A DNA stretch of 64,000 bases from Mitsuaria sp. 7 (GTDB taxonomy: Bacteria; Pseudomonadota; Gammaproteobacteria; Burkholderiales; Burkholderiaceae_C), in the NCBI RefSeq assembly GCF_001653795.1, contig NZ_CP011514.1, positions 3,366,279 through 3,430,278 on the forward strand. Direction: 5' to 3'. Shown piece by piece: positions 1-8,668 of the stretch. Made by a program: the position numbers and the translations under genes. The notes beneath the pieces are model-generated. The model did no database searches. It had not been told where the DNA came from and worked only from the letters and a program-made list of their open reading frames with translations. Positions within the stretch are counted from its first letter, which is position 1. Each line of letters opens with the position of its first letter.

Positions 1-453
1 TTCGGCAAGACCCAGCGCCGTGGCCTGCGCCAGTTCCGCCGCGTTCGCGCCGACCACGCCGACGGGCTGCAGGCGGTGCCGACGCAGCAGCGGGAGCACC
101 GCGGCGATGTCCACGCGGGCCACGGGCCCGGCCGCCTCGTCCGCCGTGGCCGTCGACGTGTCGGCCTCCAGGCTCAGTTGCCCCTGGCCGTCGATGGCCT
201 GAGCCGGCTCGGCGCCCTGCTCCGCCAGCGCCACCACCGGCAGCTGGCTCAGGTCGAGCAGCAGCGGATCGTGGTGGAACGCGTCGGGCGTCTCACCCAG
301 CTTGGCCTGGAGTTCCGCATCGAGCGCGGCCGGATCGGCCGTCTTCAGGACGAGGGCGAGCAGGCTCAGCGAGGCGCTCTTCAGTTCAAAAAGTTCCGGG
401 GACTTGCCTGCGGCCGACCGCCCCGATGAATTGCCCGCCACTGCCTGGGTCAT
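1..453 (-). CDS. minC: Septum site-determining protein MinC, 5' part only
   Basis: The leftward reading frame opens at ATG 453 and runs off the window start, giving about 151 of the usual ~250 residues. The N-terminus has the MinC_N pattern: an FELKSASLSLL strand near residue 22, LKTADPAALD, an LLLDLSQLP strand, and a second half with LLRRHRLQPVGVVGAN. MinC inhibits FtsZ polymerisation away from midcell together with MinD. The C-terminal domain, and minD and minE if the usual order holds, would lie left of the window. The start has only a weak ribosome-binding site. The frame is intact as far as it can be seen, and the family assignment is confident. Confidence 0.85.
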   Translation of the reverse strand, partial: MTQAVAGNSSGRSAAGKSPELFELKSASLSLLALVLKTADPAALDAELQAKLGETPDAFHHDPLLLDLSQLPVVALAEQGAEPAQAIDGQGQLSLEADTSTATADEAAGPVARVDIAAVLPLLRRHRLQPVGVVGANAAELAQATALGLAE

Positions 454-1387
454 GTAAGAAATGAGGGATGCGTTTGCAAAGTCGCGATTTTAGCGGTGCG
501 CCGAGGCCCTCCCTTTAGGGGCCTGCCCGGCCCGCACGGTGCCGCGACCCGTCAGGCGCCCATCGCGGACCTGTCATGTCCCATCGACGCGACGTCATGA
601 AGTGGTCGCCAGTTGCCCATTTTTTGAGCAAACCACTGGAATACCGCTCGTGACAAGCACTTGCAAGCGTCATCTCCCGGTGACACACATGCTTGTCCAC
701 AGCCGCGGGGGATAGATCGTCCAGGCGGATGGACGACAGCGGTACCGTCGGGTCGCCTCTTCCGGCGTCATCGGAGGGTTGTCAACCCAAAATTCGAGGA
801 TGCGGGGCTTGACTTATCCCCATTCAGCCGCTCCACCGTCCTCGAGGACCCCACTGCTGCATCGCAGCTGCTCGTTTTCCCGTGACGTCGCTAAGTCATT
901 GATTCATATAGCGCGATTTCGCTTGCCCGGAAATGAGGCACGGAACCTCGGAAGACCGTCGATCAAGGGTTTAGAGCAATCCCCGGCAGGTTTCCCACAC
1001 AGTTATCCACAGTCTCGGTGGATAGCTTTCCGGGGTCTTTGAAATCAAGCATTTAGCGTCGGTGCTTGAACCGCAGGACGAGGTCGCACATCCCTCCGAC
1101 GGGGTACCGAAGGGTGTCTGGGCGGTGCGACAGGCTCCCGGATCGTTACAAGTCCGGTCAGATCTGCCGATCCCGGGCTCGCCCGACCGTGCGAATGCCG
1201 TCATGAATGCACCAGGCCGCGTCACGAATCCGACATCCCGGGCGACCAGCGTTTGCGCACGCGGTGAAATCGTTGGCCGGCAAGGCCAAAGACAGGTGGG
1301 CAAGTCACGGGCCCGCTAGAGTCCCTCCTCTTTCCTTGTTCCCCGATGGTTGTGACGTGCCGGCCGAGCGCTGGTGAAAGGTTGACG
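454..1387. other. Long non-coding region between minC and the symporter, with DnaA-box-like sites
   Basis: No frame here has convincing codon use on either strand. The stretch holds a perfect DnaA box (TTATCCACA, 1003-1011) and two one-mismatch relatives, TTGTCCACA at 693-701 and TTATCCCCA at 814-822. A weak inverted match (GTGGATAG) lies at 1018-1025. There are short AT-richer patches around 615-640 and 890-925. It must also carry the leftward minC promoter and the rightward symporter promoter, neither of which can be placed firmly. No tRNA or terminator is evident. Confidence 0.6.
1003..1011 (+). promoter_or_regulatory. Consensus DnaA box
   Basis: TTATCCACA matches the strict DnaA 9-mer. 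It is followed a few bases later by a degenerate inverted copy at 1018-1025. It could be a DnaA-titration or regulatory site upstream of minC. Binding is inferred from sequence only. Confidence 0.5.
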
Positions 1388-2380
1388 ATGGGCATCCGGT
1401 CCTGGTTCCGCAAGGAATGGTTTCTGCTGGCGCTGGTCGGCGCGGTGGCGCTGGCCAGCTTCTGGCCCGAACTGGGCCGCAGCGGCGGACTGCTCCGGCT
1501 GGAAGTGGTCAGCAACTGGGGCGTGGCGCTGGTGTTCTTCCTGACGGGGCTGGGACTGTCCGCCGCGGCGCTGCGCGACGGCGCGCTGAAGTGGAAGGTC
1601 CATGTGCTGGTGCAGCTCAGCACCTACGCGCTCTTCCCGTTGCTGTGGTGGGGCTTCAGCGCGCTGTTCAGCCGCTGGCTGCCGCAAGACCTGGCCCTGG
1701 GCTTCGCCTACCTCTGCGCGCTGCCGTCGACGATCTCGTCTTCCGTGGCCATGACGGTGCTGGCCCGGGGCAACGTGCCGGCCGCGATCTTCAACGCCAG
1801 CGTCTCCAGCCTGCTCGGCATCGTGCTGACGCCGCTGCTGGTCGCGCTGATGGCCGGCACCAGCGGCGCGACGCTGCCCTTCGGCGAAGCGGTCTGGAAA
1901 CTGACCCAGCTGCTGCTGCTCCCGCTGGTCGCCGGTCAACTGCTGCGCCCGGTGCTGCTGGGCTTCTACACGCGCTACAAGTCGAAGATCACGCTGATCG
2001 ACCGCTGGGTGATCATCCTGCTGGTGCTGTCGGCGTTCAGCGACTCGGTGGCCTCGGGCCTGTGGCGCGACCACGGCGCGGAGCTGCTGGTCAAGGCGGC
2101 CCTGGGCGCCGCGCTATTCCTGGCCGTCGTCATCGTGCTGAGCCGCCTGGCGGCCCGTGCGATGGGCCTGTCGGTCGAGGACGAGATCGCCGCGGTGTTC
2201 TGCGGCTCCAAGAAGACGCTGGCCTCCGGCGTGCCGATGGCCAAGCTGCTGTTCGGCGCGCATCCGGCGGTCGGCGTGATCGTCCTGCCCATCATGTTCT
2301 ATCACCAGCTGCAGCTGATCCTGTGCTCCTGGCTCGCCCAGCGCTACGCCTCGCGCCCGACGACTCCTTCCGGCGCCTAA
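1388..2380 (+). CDS. Bile acid:sodium symporter family protein (SBF-like)
   Basis: A 330-residue membrane protein with about ten hydrophobic segments, matching the SBF-like branch of the BASS family (the YfeH type). Family-like stretches are FFLTGLGLS near residue 46, [12 protein letters not shown] near residue 114 and a late [16 protein letters not shown]. Family members are secondary transporters that take up organic anions with sodium. The substrate here cannot be told. The start at ATG 1388 is preferred over an upstream GTG/ATG because GAAAGG lies at a good distance before it. The gene ends about 100 bp before metG, on the same strand. Confidence 0.8.
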   Translation: MGIRSWFRKEWFLLALVGAVALASFWPELGRSGGLLRLEVVSNWGVALVFFLTGLGLSAAALRDGALKWKVHVLVQLSTYALFPLLWWGFSALFSRWLPQDLALGFAYLCALPSTISSSVAMTVLARGNVPAAIFNASVSSLLGIVLTPLLVALMAGTSGATLPFGEAVWKLTQLLLLPLVAGQLLRPVLLGFYTRYKSKITLIDRWVIILLVLSAFSDSVASGLWRDHGAELLVKAALGAALFLAVVIVLSRLAARAMGLSVEDEIAAVFCGSKKTLASGVPMAKLLFGAHPAVGVIVLPIMFYHQLQLILCSWLAQRYASRPTTPSGA

Positions 2381-2483
2381 AATGGCCGGTTCCCCCCGCG
2401 TGACCGCACGGCCCATCCAGGCGCCGGGCGCGGGGAGAAGAACGCAGCTTCAAAAGCCGCCTCAAAGCAGCAACCCGAGCGCC

Positions 2484-4529
2484 ATGACCCGCAAGATCTT
2501 CGTCACCACCGCCCTCCCGTACGCCAATGCGAATTTCCACATCGGCCACATCATGGAGTACACCCAGGCCGACATCTGGGTGCGCTTCCAGCGGATGCAG
2601 GGCAGCGAGGTGCACTTCGTCTGCGCCGACGACGCCCACGGCGCGCCGATCATGATCGCGGCCGAGAAGGCCGGGAAGAGCCCGCAGCAGTTCGTCGCCG
2701 ACATCGCGTCGGGGCGCAAGCAGTACCTCGACGGCTTCCACATCAGCTTCGACAACTGGCACTCCACCGACGGCGCGGAGAATCACGAGCTGTCCAAGGA
2801 GATCTACCGCTCGCTGCGCGCCAACGAGCTGATCGCCGTGAAGACGATCGAGCAGTTCTTCGATCCGCAGAAGGCCATGTTCCTGCCCGACCGCTTCATC
2901 AAGGGCGAGTGCCCCAAGTGCGGCGCGAAGGACCAGTACGGCGACTCCTGCGAGGTCTGCGGCGCGGTCTACACGCCGACCGAACTGAAGAACCCGTTCT
3001 CGGTGCTGACCGGCGCGACGCCGGTGATGAAGAGCTCCGAGCACTACTTCTTCAAGCTGTCCGACCCGCGCTGCGTCGAGTTCCTCGAGCAATGGACGCA
3101 GGCGCCCGGCCGCCTGCAGCCGGAGGTGCTCAACAAGATCAAGGAATGGTTCGCCAAGGACGAGGACGGCAAGGGCGGCCTGGGCGACTGGGACATCAGC
3201 CGCGACGCGCCCTACTTCGGCATCGAGATCCCCGACGCGCCGGGCAAGTACTTCTACGTCTGGCTGGACGCGCCCATCGGCTACCTGGCCTCGCTGAAGA
3301 ACTACTTCGCCAAGACCGGCCGCGACTTCGACGCGTTCATCCAGGACGAGTCCACCGAGCAGATCCATTTCATCGGCAAGGACATCACCTACTTCCACAC
3401 GCTGTTCTGGCCCGCGATGCTGCACTTCAGCGGCCGCAAGACGCCCAACCATGTGTTCGTGCACGGTTTCCTGACCGTCAACGGCGGCGAGAAGATGTCC
3501 AAGAGCCGCGGCACCGGCCTGGATCCGCTGAAGTACCTGTCGCTGGGCATGAATCCGGAGTGGCTGCGCTACTACCTGGCCGCCAAGCTCAACAGCAAGG
3601 TCGAGGACGTCGACTTCAATCCGGAGGACTTCGTCGCCCGCGTCAATTCGGACCTGGTCGGCAAGTACATCAACATCGCCAGCCGCGCGGCAGGCTTCCT
3701 GTCCAAGCGCTTCGGCGGCCAGCTGTCGGCCGATGTGGGCGTCGAGGGCCGCGCGCTGCTCGACGGCCTGCGCGCGCACAAGGCGACGATCATCGAGCTG
3801 TACGAGACCCGCGAGTTCGGCAAGGCGCTGCGCGAGATCATGCTGCTGGCCGATCGCGTCAACGAGTACGTGGACCAGAACAAGCCCTGGGACCTCGCCA
3901 AGCTCGAAGGCAAGGACCAGGTCCTGCAGGACGTCTGCACTGTCTGCATCGAGGCCTTCCGCCTGCTGTCGATCTACCTGAAGCCGGTGCTGCCGGCGCT
4001 GGTGGCCAAGGTCGAGGCCTTCCTGCAGGTCGCGCCCATGACCTTCGTCGACGCCGACCGCGCCTTGGGCGCGCACAAGATCGGCGGCTATGAGCATCTG
4101 CTGCAGCGCGTCGATCCCAAGCTGCTGGAAGCGCTGTTCGAACCGCCCGCACCGCCCAAGGTGCTGCCCGGCGGCGAGGAACTCGCACCCGAGATCAAGA
4201 TCGATGACTTCGCCAAGGTCGACCTGCGCATCGCGAAGATCGTCAAGGCGGAACTGGTCGACGGCTCGGACAAGCTCCTGCGCCTGACGCTGGACGTCGG
4301 CGAGGGCCGCCTGCGCAACGTGTTCAGCGGCATCCGCAGCGCCTATCAACCAGAGCAGCTCGAAGGGAAGCTGACGGTGATGGTCGCGAACCTGGCGCCG
4401 CGCAAGATGAAGTTCGGCGTGTCCGAAGGCATGGTGCTGGCCGCCAGCCACGCAGACGAGAAGGCGAACCCCGGCATTTTCGTGCTGGAACCTTTCCCGG
4501 GTGCACAACCCGGCATGCGTGTTCGCTGA
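2484..4529 (+). CDS. metG: Methionine--tRNA ligase
   Basis: A 681-residue class I aminoacyl-tRNA synthetase that charges tRNA-Met with methionine in the cytoplasm. The HIGH signature is at residues 19-22 and KMSKS at 337-341. A four-cysteine zinc knuckle has Cys near 143, 146, 156 and 159. The C-terminal 110 residues, from about 574 ([12 protein letters not shown]), form the EMAP-type tRNA-binding domain of dimeric MetG. The ATG at 2484 is chosen because the family begins at this point; the open frame upstream is low-complexity and lacks homology. It is followed by DUF3460 and scpA, a usual order in Burkholderiales. Confidence 0.97.
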   Translation: MTRKIFVTTALPYANANFHIGHIMEYTQADIWVRFQRMQGSEVHFVCADDAHGAPIMIAAEKAGKSPQQFVADIASGRKQYLDGFHISFDNWHSTDGAENHELSKEIYRSLRANELIAVKTIEQFFDPQKAMFLPDRFIKGECPKCGAKDQYGDSCEVCGAVYTPTELKNPFSVLTGATPVMKSSEHYFFKLSDPRCVEFLEQWTQAPGRLQPEVLNKIKEWFAKDEDGKGGLGDWDISRDAPYFGIEIPDAPGKYFYVWLDAPIGYLASLKNYFAKTGRDFDAFIQDESTEQIHFIGKDITYFHTLFWPAMLHFSGRKTPNHVFVHGFLTVNGGEKMSKSRGTGLDPLKYLSLGMNPEWLRYYLAAKLNSKVEDVDFNPEDFVARVNSDLVGKYINIASRAAGFLSKRFGGQLSADVGVEGRALLDGLRAHKATIIELYETREFGKALREIMLLADRVNEYVDQNKPWDLAKLEGKDQVLQDVCTVCIEAFRLLSIYLKPVLPALVAKVEAFLQVAPMTFVDADRALGAHKIGGYEHLLQRVDPKLLEALFEPPAPPKVLPGGEELAPEIKIDDFAKVDLRIAKIVKAELVDGSDKLLRLTLDVGEGRLRNVFSGIRSAYQPEQLEGKLTVMVANLAPRKMKFGVSEGMVLAASHADEKANPGIFVLEPFPGAQPGMRVR

Positions 4530-4598
4530 GCACCGGCTCCGACGACACCGACCGCCTAGAATCCCCCCAGTTTTCGAACATTCGATCAAGAGGCCACC

Positions 4599-4802
4599 AT
4601 GCCGTTTTTCTGGCAGAAATACGAATCCGAAGCCACCCAGTTCATCAACGAACTGAAGGCCAAGAAGCCCACGCTGGAAGCCGAGCAGCGCGCCGGCCGC
4701 GCCCTGCTGTGGGACCGCGAGCAGGACCGCCAGGCGCAAGCCGGCTACGACGACGCCCGCGTGTCGCAGCAGGCCTACGTCTATCAAACCAAGTCGGAAT
4801 AA
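4599..4802 (+). CDS. DUF3460 family protein
   Basis: A small 67-residue charged protein with the pattern of the Burkholderiales DUF3460 family: an aromatic-rich N-terminus, TQFINELKAKKP, and a central GRALLWDRE. The function is unknown. It lies 69 bp after metG and 40 bp before scpA on the same strand, which is its common genomic setting. An AGAGG ribosome-binding site precedes the ATG. Confidence 0.75.
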   Translation: MPFFWQKYESEATQFINELKAKKPTLEAEQRAGRALLWDREQDRQAQAGYDDARVSQQAYVYQTKSE

Positions 4803-4842
4803 GGCGGACCGCGGCCCGCTCCGCCCTGCCGTCGGCCCCACC

Positions 4843-5730
4843 GTGGCTCTCCGCGTGAGCAACGCTGACGACACCCGCGACACCGCCCTGACGCTGCCGG
4901 ACCCGCCGGCGGATCAGGGCGGCGACGCTTCCACGCCCGACACGGTCGACCACGTCGCCGTCGCACGGCTGTACGGCGAACCGCTGTTCGCCATGCCGCA
5001 GGATCTCTACATCCCGCCGGATGCGCTGGAGGTCTTCCTCGAGGCGTTCCAGGGGCCGCTGGACCTGCTGCTGTACCTGATCCGCAAGCAGAACTTCAAC
5101 ATCCTCGACATCCCGCTGGCCGAGGTGACACGGCAGTACCTGAGCTACGTCGAGCAGCTGCGCAAGCACAACCTCGAACTGGCCAGCGAGTACCTGCTGA
5201 TGGCCGCGATGTTGATCGAGATCAAGTCGCGGATGCTGCTGCCGCCCAAGAAGACGGACGACGGCGGCGAGCCCGAAGATCCGCGCGCTGAACTGGTCCG
5301 CCGCCTGCTTGAATACGAGCAGATGAAGCAGGCCGCGCTGCGACTCGACCAGATGCCGGTGCTGGGGCGCGACTTCCTGCGGGCGCAGATCCACATCGAG
5401 CAGTCGCTGGCGCCGCGGCTGCCGGACGTGCACGTCGACGACCTGCGCGCAGCCTGGGCGGACCTGATGCGTCGCGCCAAGCTCAACCAGCATCACAAGA
5501 TCTCACGCGAACAGCTGTCGGTGCGCGAGTACATGTCGCACCTGCTGCGCCGGTTGCAAGGCCAGCGCTTCGTGGAGTTCGAGGACCTGTTCGAGCTGGA
5601 CAAGGGCTCGCAGGTGCTGGTCGTGTCCTTCATCGCGATGCTCGAACTGGCGCGGGAGCGCCTCGTCGAGATCACGCAGGCGGAAGCCTTCGCGCCGATC
5701 TACGTGCGGCTGGCCTACTCGCCCACCTGA
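4843..5730 (+). CDS. scpA: Segregation and condensation protein A (kleisin)
   Basis: A 295-residue ScpA. The kleisin core begins near residue 63 with EVFLEAFQGPLDLLLYLIRKQ, followed by FNILDIPLAEV and the helix ASEYLLMAAMLIEIKSRMLLP. The C-terminal winged helix (VVSFIAMLELAR) ends the protein. ScpA bridges SMC heads with ScpB to compact and separate chromosomes. The start is GTG 4843 or GTG 4855; no strong ribosome-binding site decides. The acidic N-terminal extension of about 55 residues is longer than in Bacillus ScpA but common in betaproteobacteria. It converges with the next gene, whose stop lies four bases away. Confidence 0.92.
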   Translation: MALRVSNADDTRDTALTLPDPPADQGGDASTPDTVDHVAVARLYGEPLFAMPQDLYIPPDALEVFLEAFQGPLDLLLYLIRKQNFNILDIPLAEVTRQYLSYVEQLRKHNLELASEYLLMAAMLIEIKSRMLLPPKKTDDGGEPEDPRAELVRRLLEYEQMKQAALRLDQMPVLGRDFLRAQIHIEQSLAPRLPDVHVDDLRAAWADLMRRAKLNQHHKISREQLSVREYMSHLLRRLQGQRFVEFEDLFELDKGSQVLVVSFIAMLELARERLVEITQAEAFAPIYVRLAYSPT

Positions 5731-5733
5731 GCG

Positions 5734-6474
5734 TCAGCGGAACGTGGTGAACGCGGCGTTCGGTTGCCGCTGGACCATCTGACCGACGGCCAGCACGGCC
5801 TGCGTGCGCGAGCTGACACCCAGCGCCTTCAGCACCGCGGCGACGTGGTCCTTGATCGTCTCGACCGACACGCCCAGTTCGCGCGCGATGATCTTGTTCG
5901 GCTTGCCTTGCAGCAGCAGCGCCAGCACGTCGGTCTGGCGCGGCGTCAGTTGCAGGCTTTCGAGACCGGCCGTGGTCTGGTAGCCCGCCTGGCTGGCCAG
6001 CGCCTGGACCTGATGCATCTTCGCGTTGCCCGTCGTCGCGTCGGCGATGGCGACCGGCTCCGGTTCCGGCGCCACGTCCGAGCCCAGCGACATCGGCGGC
6101 ACGTAGATCCCGCCCGACATCACCAGCTTCAGCGCCTGCGCCAGCACGTCGTTGCTGGTGCGTTTGGGGATGAAGCCCATCGCGCCCTGGTCGATCGCGC
6201 GGATCACGTCGCTCGCGCGGTCGGAGGCGGAAATCACCACCACCGGCAGCGACGGGTATTGCGCGCGGAACTCTTCCAGCACGTCGAAACCGCTGGCGTC
6301 GCCCAGGTTCAGGTCCAGCAGCACCAGATCGAAGTCCTGACGGGACTTCAGCGTATCGCGCGCCTGAGCCGCACTGTCGGCGCCCAGCACCTGCACGTCT
6401 TCTCCGAGGCCTTGAATCACAGTCTGCAGCGCGGCCAGGATCAGCGGGTGGTCGTCGATCAGCAAAACCCTCAC
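5734..6474 (-). CDS. LuxR/NarL-type response regulator
   Basis: A 246-residue two-domain regulator. The receiver domain occupies about residues 1-120, with the acidic pair at D7/D8, the phosphoacceptor D54 in VLLDLNLG, and the lysine in GFIPKRTS. A ~50-residue linker leads to a C-terminal GerE/LuxR helix-turn-helix (LTPRQTDVLALLLQGKPNKIIA). It starts at GTG 6474 behind a strong AAGGAGAG site. No cognate kinase is adjacent, so it is an orphan here and its target genes are unknown. It converges with scpA. Confidence 0.88.
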   Translation of the reverse strand: MRVLLIDDHPLILAALQTVIQGLGEDVQVLGADSAAQARDTLKSRQDFDLVLLDLNLGDASGFDVLEEFRAQYPSLPVVVISASDRASDVIRAIDQGAMGFIPKRTSNDVLAQALKLVMSGGIYVPPMSLGSDVAPEPEPVAIADATTGNAKMHQVQALASQAGYQTTAGLESLQLTPRQTDVLALLLQGKPNKIIARELGVSVETIKDHVAAVLKALGVSSRTQAVLAVGQMVQRQPNAAFTTFR

Positions 6475-6805
6475 GGGCGTCTCTCCTTGGGTGGTCGGAC
6501 TTCGACGAGGGGAGCCTCCCCACCGGCCATACCGAATGACTTTCGAATCAGGACGTGATCATAGGTGGGTGCTTCCGGGCCGGCACTCCCCCTTACGGTG
6601 GCATCTGAAACAGTAGAAAGTTCTATTGGCAAACTGAAGATTTTGTATTCGCACATCACGGTATCGACGTGTGAAGGCTGTCCGTCGAGTGTGTCGACGG
6701 ATAACTGGCGCGTCGGAAATGATGAAAACGGCAGCTTCGGGCGATGGACGCCCAACCCTTTCGACGTCGCCGAGGCGACATCGGAGAGCGGTCGGCGCCG
6801 TCCGG
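6475..6805. other. Intergenic region upstream of the response regulator
   Basis: This 331-bp stretch has no convincing gene. It separates the leftward MaoC-type gene from the leftward response regulator, so it must contain the latter's promoter. A perfect 7-bp inverted repeat with a 5-base loop (CCGTCGA/TCGACGG, 6682-6700) could be an operator or hairpin. No T-rich terminator is visible after the MaoC gene. Confidence 0.4.
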
Positions 6806-7258
6806 TCAGCGGTATTGCCGCGTCAGCGATTCCGCGATGCAGACCGGCTTCCCGCCGGCCTCGCGTTCGACGGTCACCTCGACCATCATCTGCACGCCGC
6901 CCTCGACCGGCTCCAGACGCTTGAGCACGAAGCGTCCCCGCAACCGGCTCCCGACCGGCACCGGCGCAGGGAAGCGCACGCGGTCCAGACCGTAGTTGAT
7001 GCCCATGCGCACCTCACTCACCCGGAAGGCGGTCTCGTAGAAGCGCGGCAGCAGGCTGAGCGTCAGGAAACCGTGCGCGATGGTGGCGCCGAAGGGCCCT
7101 TCGGCAGCGCGCGCCGGGTCGGTGTGGATCCACTGCTGGTCCTCGGTCGCGTCGGCGAAGGCCTGGATCCGCGACTGGTCCGTCGCGATCCAGTCGGACA
7201 CGCCGATCTCCTGCCCCACGAGGGGCGTCAGGTCTTCCAGCTTCTCGAACATCCGCAT
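6806..7258 (-). CDS. MaoC family dehydratase
   Basis: A 150-residue hot-dog-fold protein of the MaoC (R)-specific enoyl-CoA hydratase type. The hydratase motif is present: FADATEDQQWIHTDP near residues 34-48, then the GPFGATIAHGFLTLSLLP helix. Asp and His in this block are the usual catalytic pair. Members hydrate enoyl-CoA or act in PHA and fatty-acid metabolism; the substrate is not deducible. The start at ATG 7258 is supported by an AGGAGA site. The upstream open extension lacks family similarity. It follows the ParA-type gene on the same strand, about 70 bp away. Confidence 0.88.
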   Translation of the reverse strand: MRMFEKLEDLTPLVGQEIGVSDWIATDQSRIQAFADATEDQQWIHTDPARAAEGPFGATIAHGFLTLSLLPRFYETAFRVSEVRMGINYGLDRVRFPAPVPVGSRLRGRFVLKRLEPVEGGVQMMVEVTVEREAGGKPVCIAESLTRQYR

Positions 7259-7329
7259 CCCGGTCTCCTGTCGTTCTGAAGTCTTCAGCGCCGGCAGGCC
7301 CCGCCAAGAGGGGTGAGGGACGCAAGGGG

Positions 7330-7986
7330 TCAGTCCTTGCCGTCCTTCCCCTTCACCGGCTGATCCAGCCAGGCACAGAGTCTCTGCCACTGTTCCAGAT
7401 CGCGGGCCACCCGGCCGGGGGCGATGTCCCAGAGCGTCAGGCCGCGGGCGGCCAGCTGCACGTAGTTCTGGGTGTCGCGCAGCTCGGCCAGCAGCGGCAG
7501 CCCGAGCTGCTCGATGAACTGGTGGAGCTGCTGCTGCGACAGCGTCCCTTCGCGCACCCGCATCGCCACCAGGCCGATGTCGAGCGCGCCCGACTTGCCG
7601 CGATCCTGGGCCGCATCTTGCAGCTCGCGCACGAAGTCGTATGTCGCCTGGATGTCAAAGAGGCTGGGCTGCAGCGGGATGACCACGCGATCCGCCACCT
7701 TGAGCGCCTGCGCCAGCTTCTTGCCGTGCAGGCCGGCGGGGGTGTCGAGCACCGCGTGCGACACGCCCTTGGGCGTGCGCAGCTGCTCGGCCGAGGCCAG
7801 TTCCCAGCCGCGGATCGCCGGCAGCGACGCGGGCCGCTGTGCGAGCCAGCGCGCCGAGGACTGCTGGCGGTCGATGTCGCCCAGCATGACCGCGCGGCCG
7901 CGATGGGCCAGGAATCCCGCGACGTTGCTCGCGAGCGTGCTCTTGCCGACCCCGCCCTTGGGGTTGGCGACCAGGATCACCGGCAT
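7330..7986 (-). CDS. ParA family ATPase (orphan, MinD/ParA-like)
   Basis: A 218-residue deviant-Walker ATPase. The P-loop KGGVGKS is at residues 10-16, with the signature lysine at K10. A DIDRQQSSARWL Walker A' region and a DTPAGL Walker B follow. The length and divergence are those of short orphan ParA proteins rather than a chromosomal parAB pair, and no parB is adjacent. These proteins use ATP-driven DNA or membrane binding to position cargo; the cargo is unknown. The ATG at 7986 has a good GAGGAGAGG site. The divergent KefF-like gene starts 61 bp away. The 3' end overlaps a dispersed 16-bp repeat. Confidence 0.85.
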   Translation of the reverse strand: MPVILVANPKGGVGKSTLASNVAGFLAHRGRAVMLGDIDRQQSSARWLAQRPASLPAIRGWELASAEQLRTPKGVSHAVLDTPAGLHGKKLAQALKVADRVVIPLQPSLFDIQATYDFVRELQDAAQDRGKSGALDIGLVAMRVREGTLSQQQLHQFIEQLGLPLLAELRDTQNYVQLAARGLTLWDIAPGRVARDLEQWQRLCAWLDQPVKGKDGKD

Positions 7987-8047
7987 GGCCTCTCCTCTCC
8001 TCGATGAGGTGCGCGCGATGTTATGCGATACCGCAAAATCCGCCGCC

Positions 8048-8668
8048 ATGAGCGCTCCCTCTTCCATCCTCATCCTGGCCGCGCATCCGGACCTGGCCCA
8101 TTCCCGCGTCACGCGGGCGATGCTGTCCGCCGCGCAAGGCCTGCCCAACGTCCGCGTGCGCGATCTCTATGCGCTGTACCCGGACTACTCGATCGACACG
8201 CACGCCGAGCAGGAGGCGCTGCGCGACGCCGGGATGCTGGTCTGGCTGCATCCGATGCACTGGTACGGCATGCCCGCGCTGATGAAGCTCTGGGTGGACG
8301 AGGTGCTGAGCGTGGGCTTCGCCTACGGTCAGACCGGCCACGCGCTGCACGGCAAGGAACTGTGGCTGGTGACCTCGGCCGGTGGGAGCGAGCACTCATA
8401 CAGCGCGGAGGGCTACAACCGCCATCCGGTCGAGGACTTCCTGCTGCCCTATGCGCAGACGGCCGCGCTGTGCGGCATGCGATTCCTGCCGCCCCTGATC
8501 CTGCATGGCGCGCAAAAGGCATCGGCCGAACAGGTCCAGGCCCATGCGCAGGCCTTCGTCGAGGGTCTGCGCGCCCTGCCCGAGTGGTGCGAGCACCAGC
8601 CCGAGCCGGACCAGGAAACGGTCCCCGACGACGAGCGCCCCGTGCGCGAGGAAGGAGCGCCGGTCTGA
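8048..8668 (+). CDS. NAD(P)H-dependent oxidoreductase, KefF-like
   Basis: A 206-residue flavodoxin-like quinone reductase of the KefF/YheR/MdaB group. Visible features are ILILAAHPDLAHSRVTRAM at the N-terminus, the WLHPMHWYGMPALMKLWVDEV flavin-site region near residue 70, and GGSEHSYSAEGYNR. In enterics KefF is the ancillary subunit that activates the KefC potassium efflux antiporter and reduces quinones. The stop overlaps the start of the KefC-like gene by one base, so the two are co-translated. The C-terminal ~25 residues are acidic and not typical of the core domain. Confidence 0.85.
   Translation: MSAPSSILILAAHPDLAHSRVTRAMLSAAQGLPNVRVRDLYALYPDYSIDTHAEQEALRDAGMLVWLHPMHWYGMPALMKLWVDEVLSVGFAYGQTGHALHGKELWLVTSAGGSEHSYSAEGYNRHPVEDFLLPYAQTAALCGMRFLPPLILHGAQKASAEQVQAHAQAFVEGLRALPEWCEHQPEPDQETVPDDERPVREEGAPV

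Noticed and set aside
454..1387. Chromosomal oriC
   Set aside because: Too few DnaA boxes, no clear AT-rich unwinding element and no dnaA, dnaN, rpmH or gidA nearby; kept only as a finding.
2292..4883. 863-codon open frame antisense to metG
   Set aside because: It mirrors the metG codon structure in GC-rich DNA and has low-complexity composition; metG on the other strand is certain.
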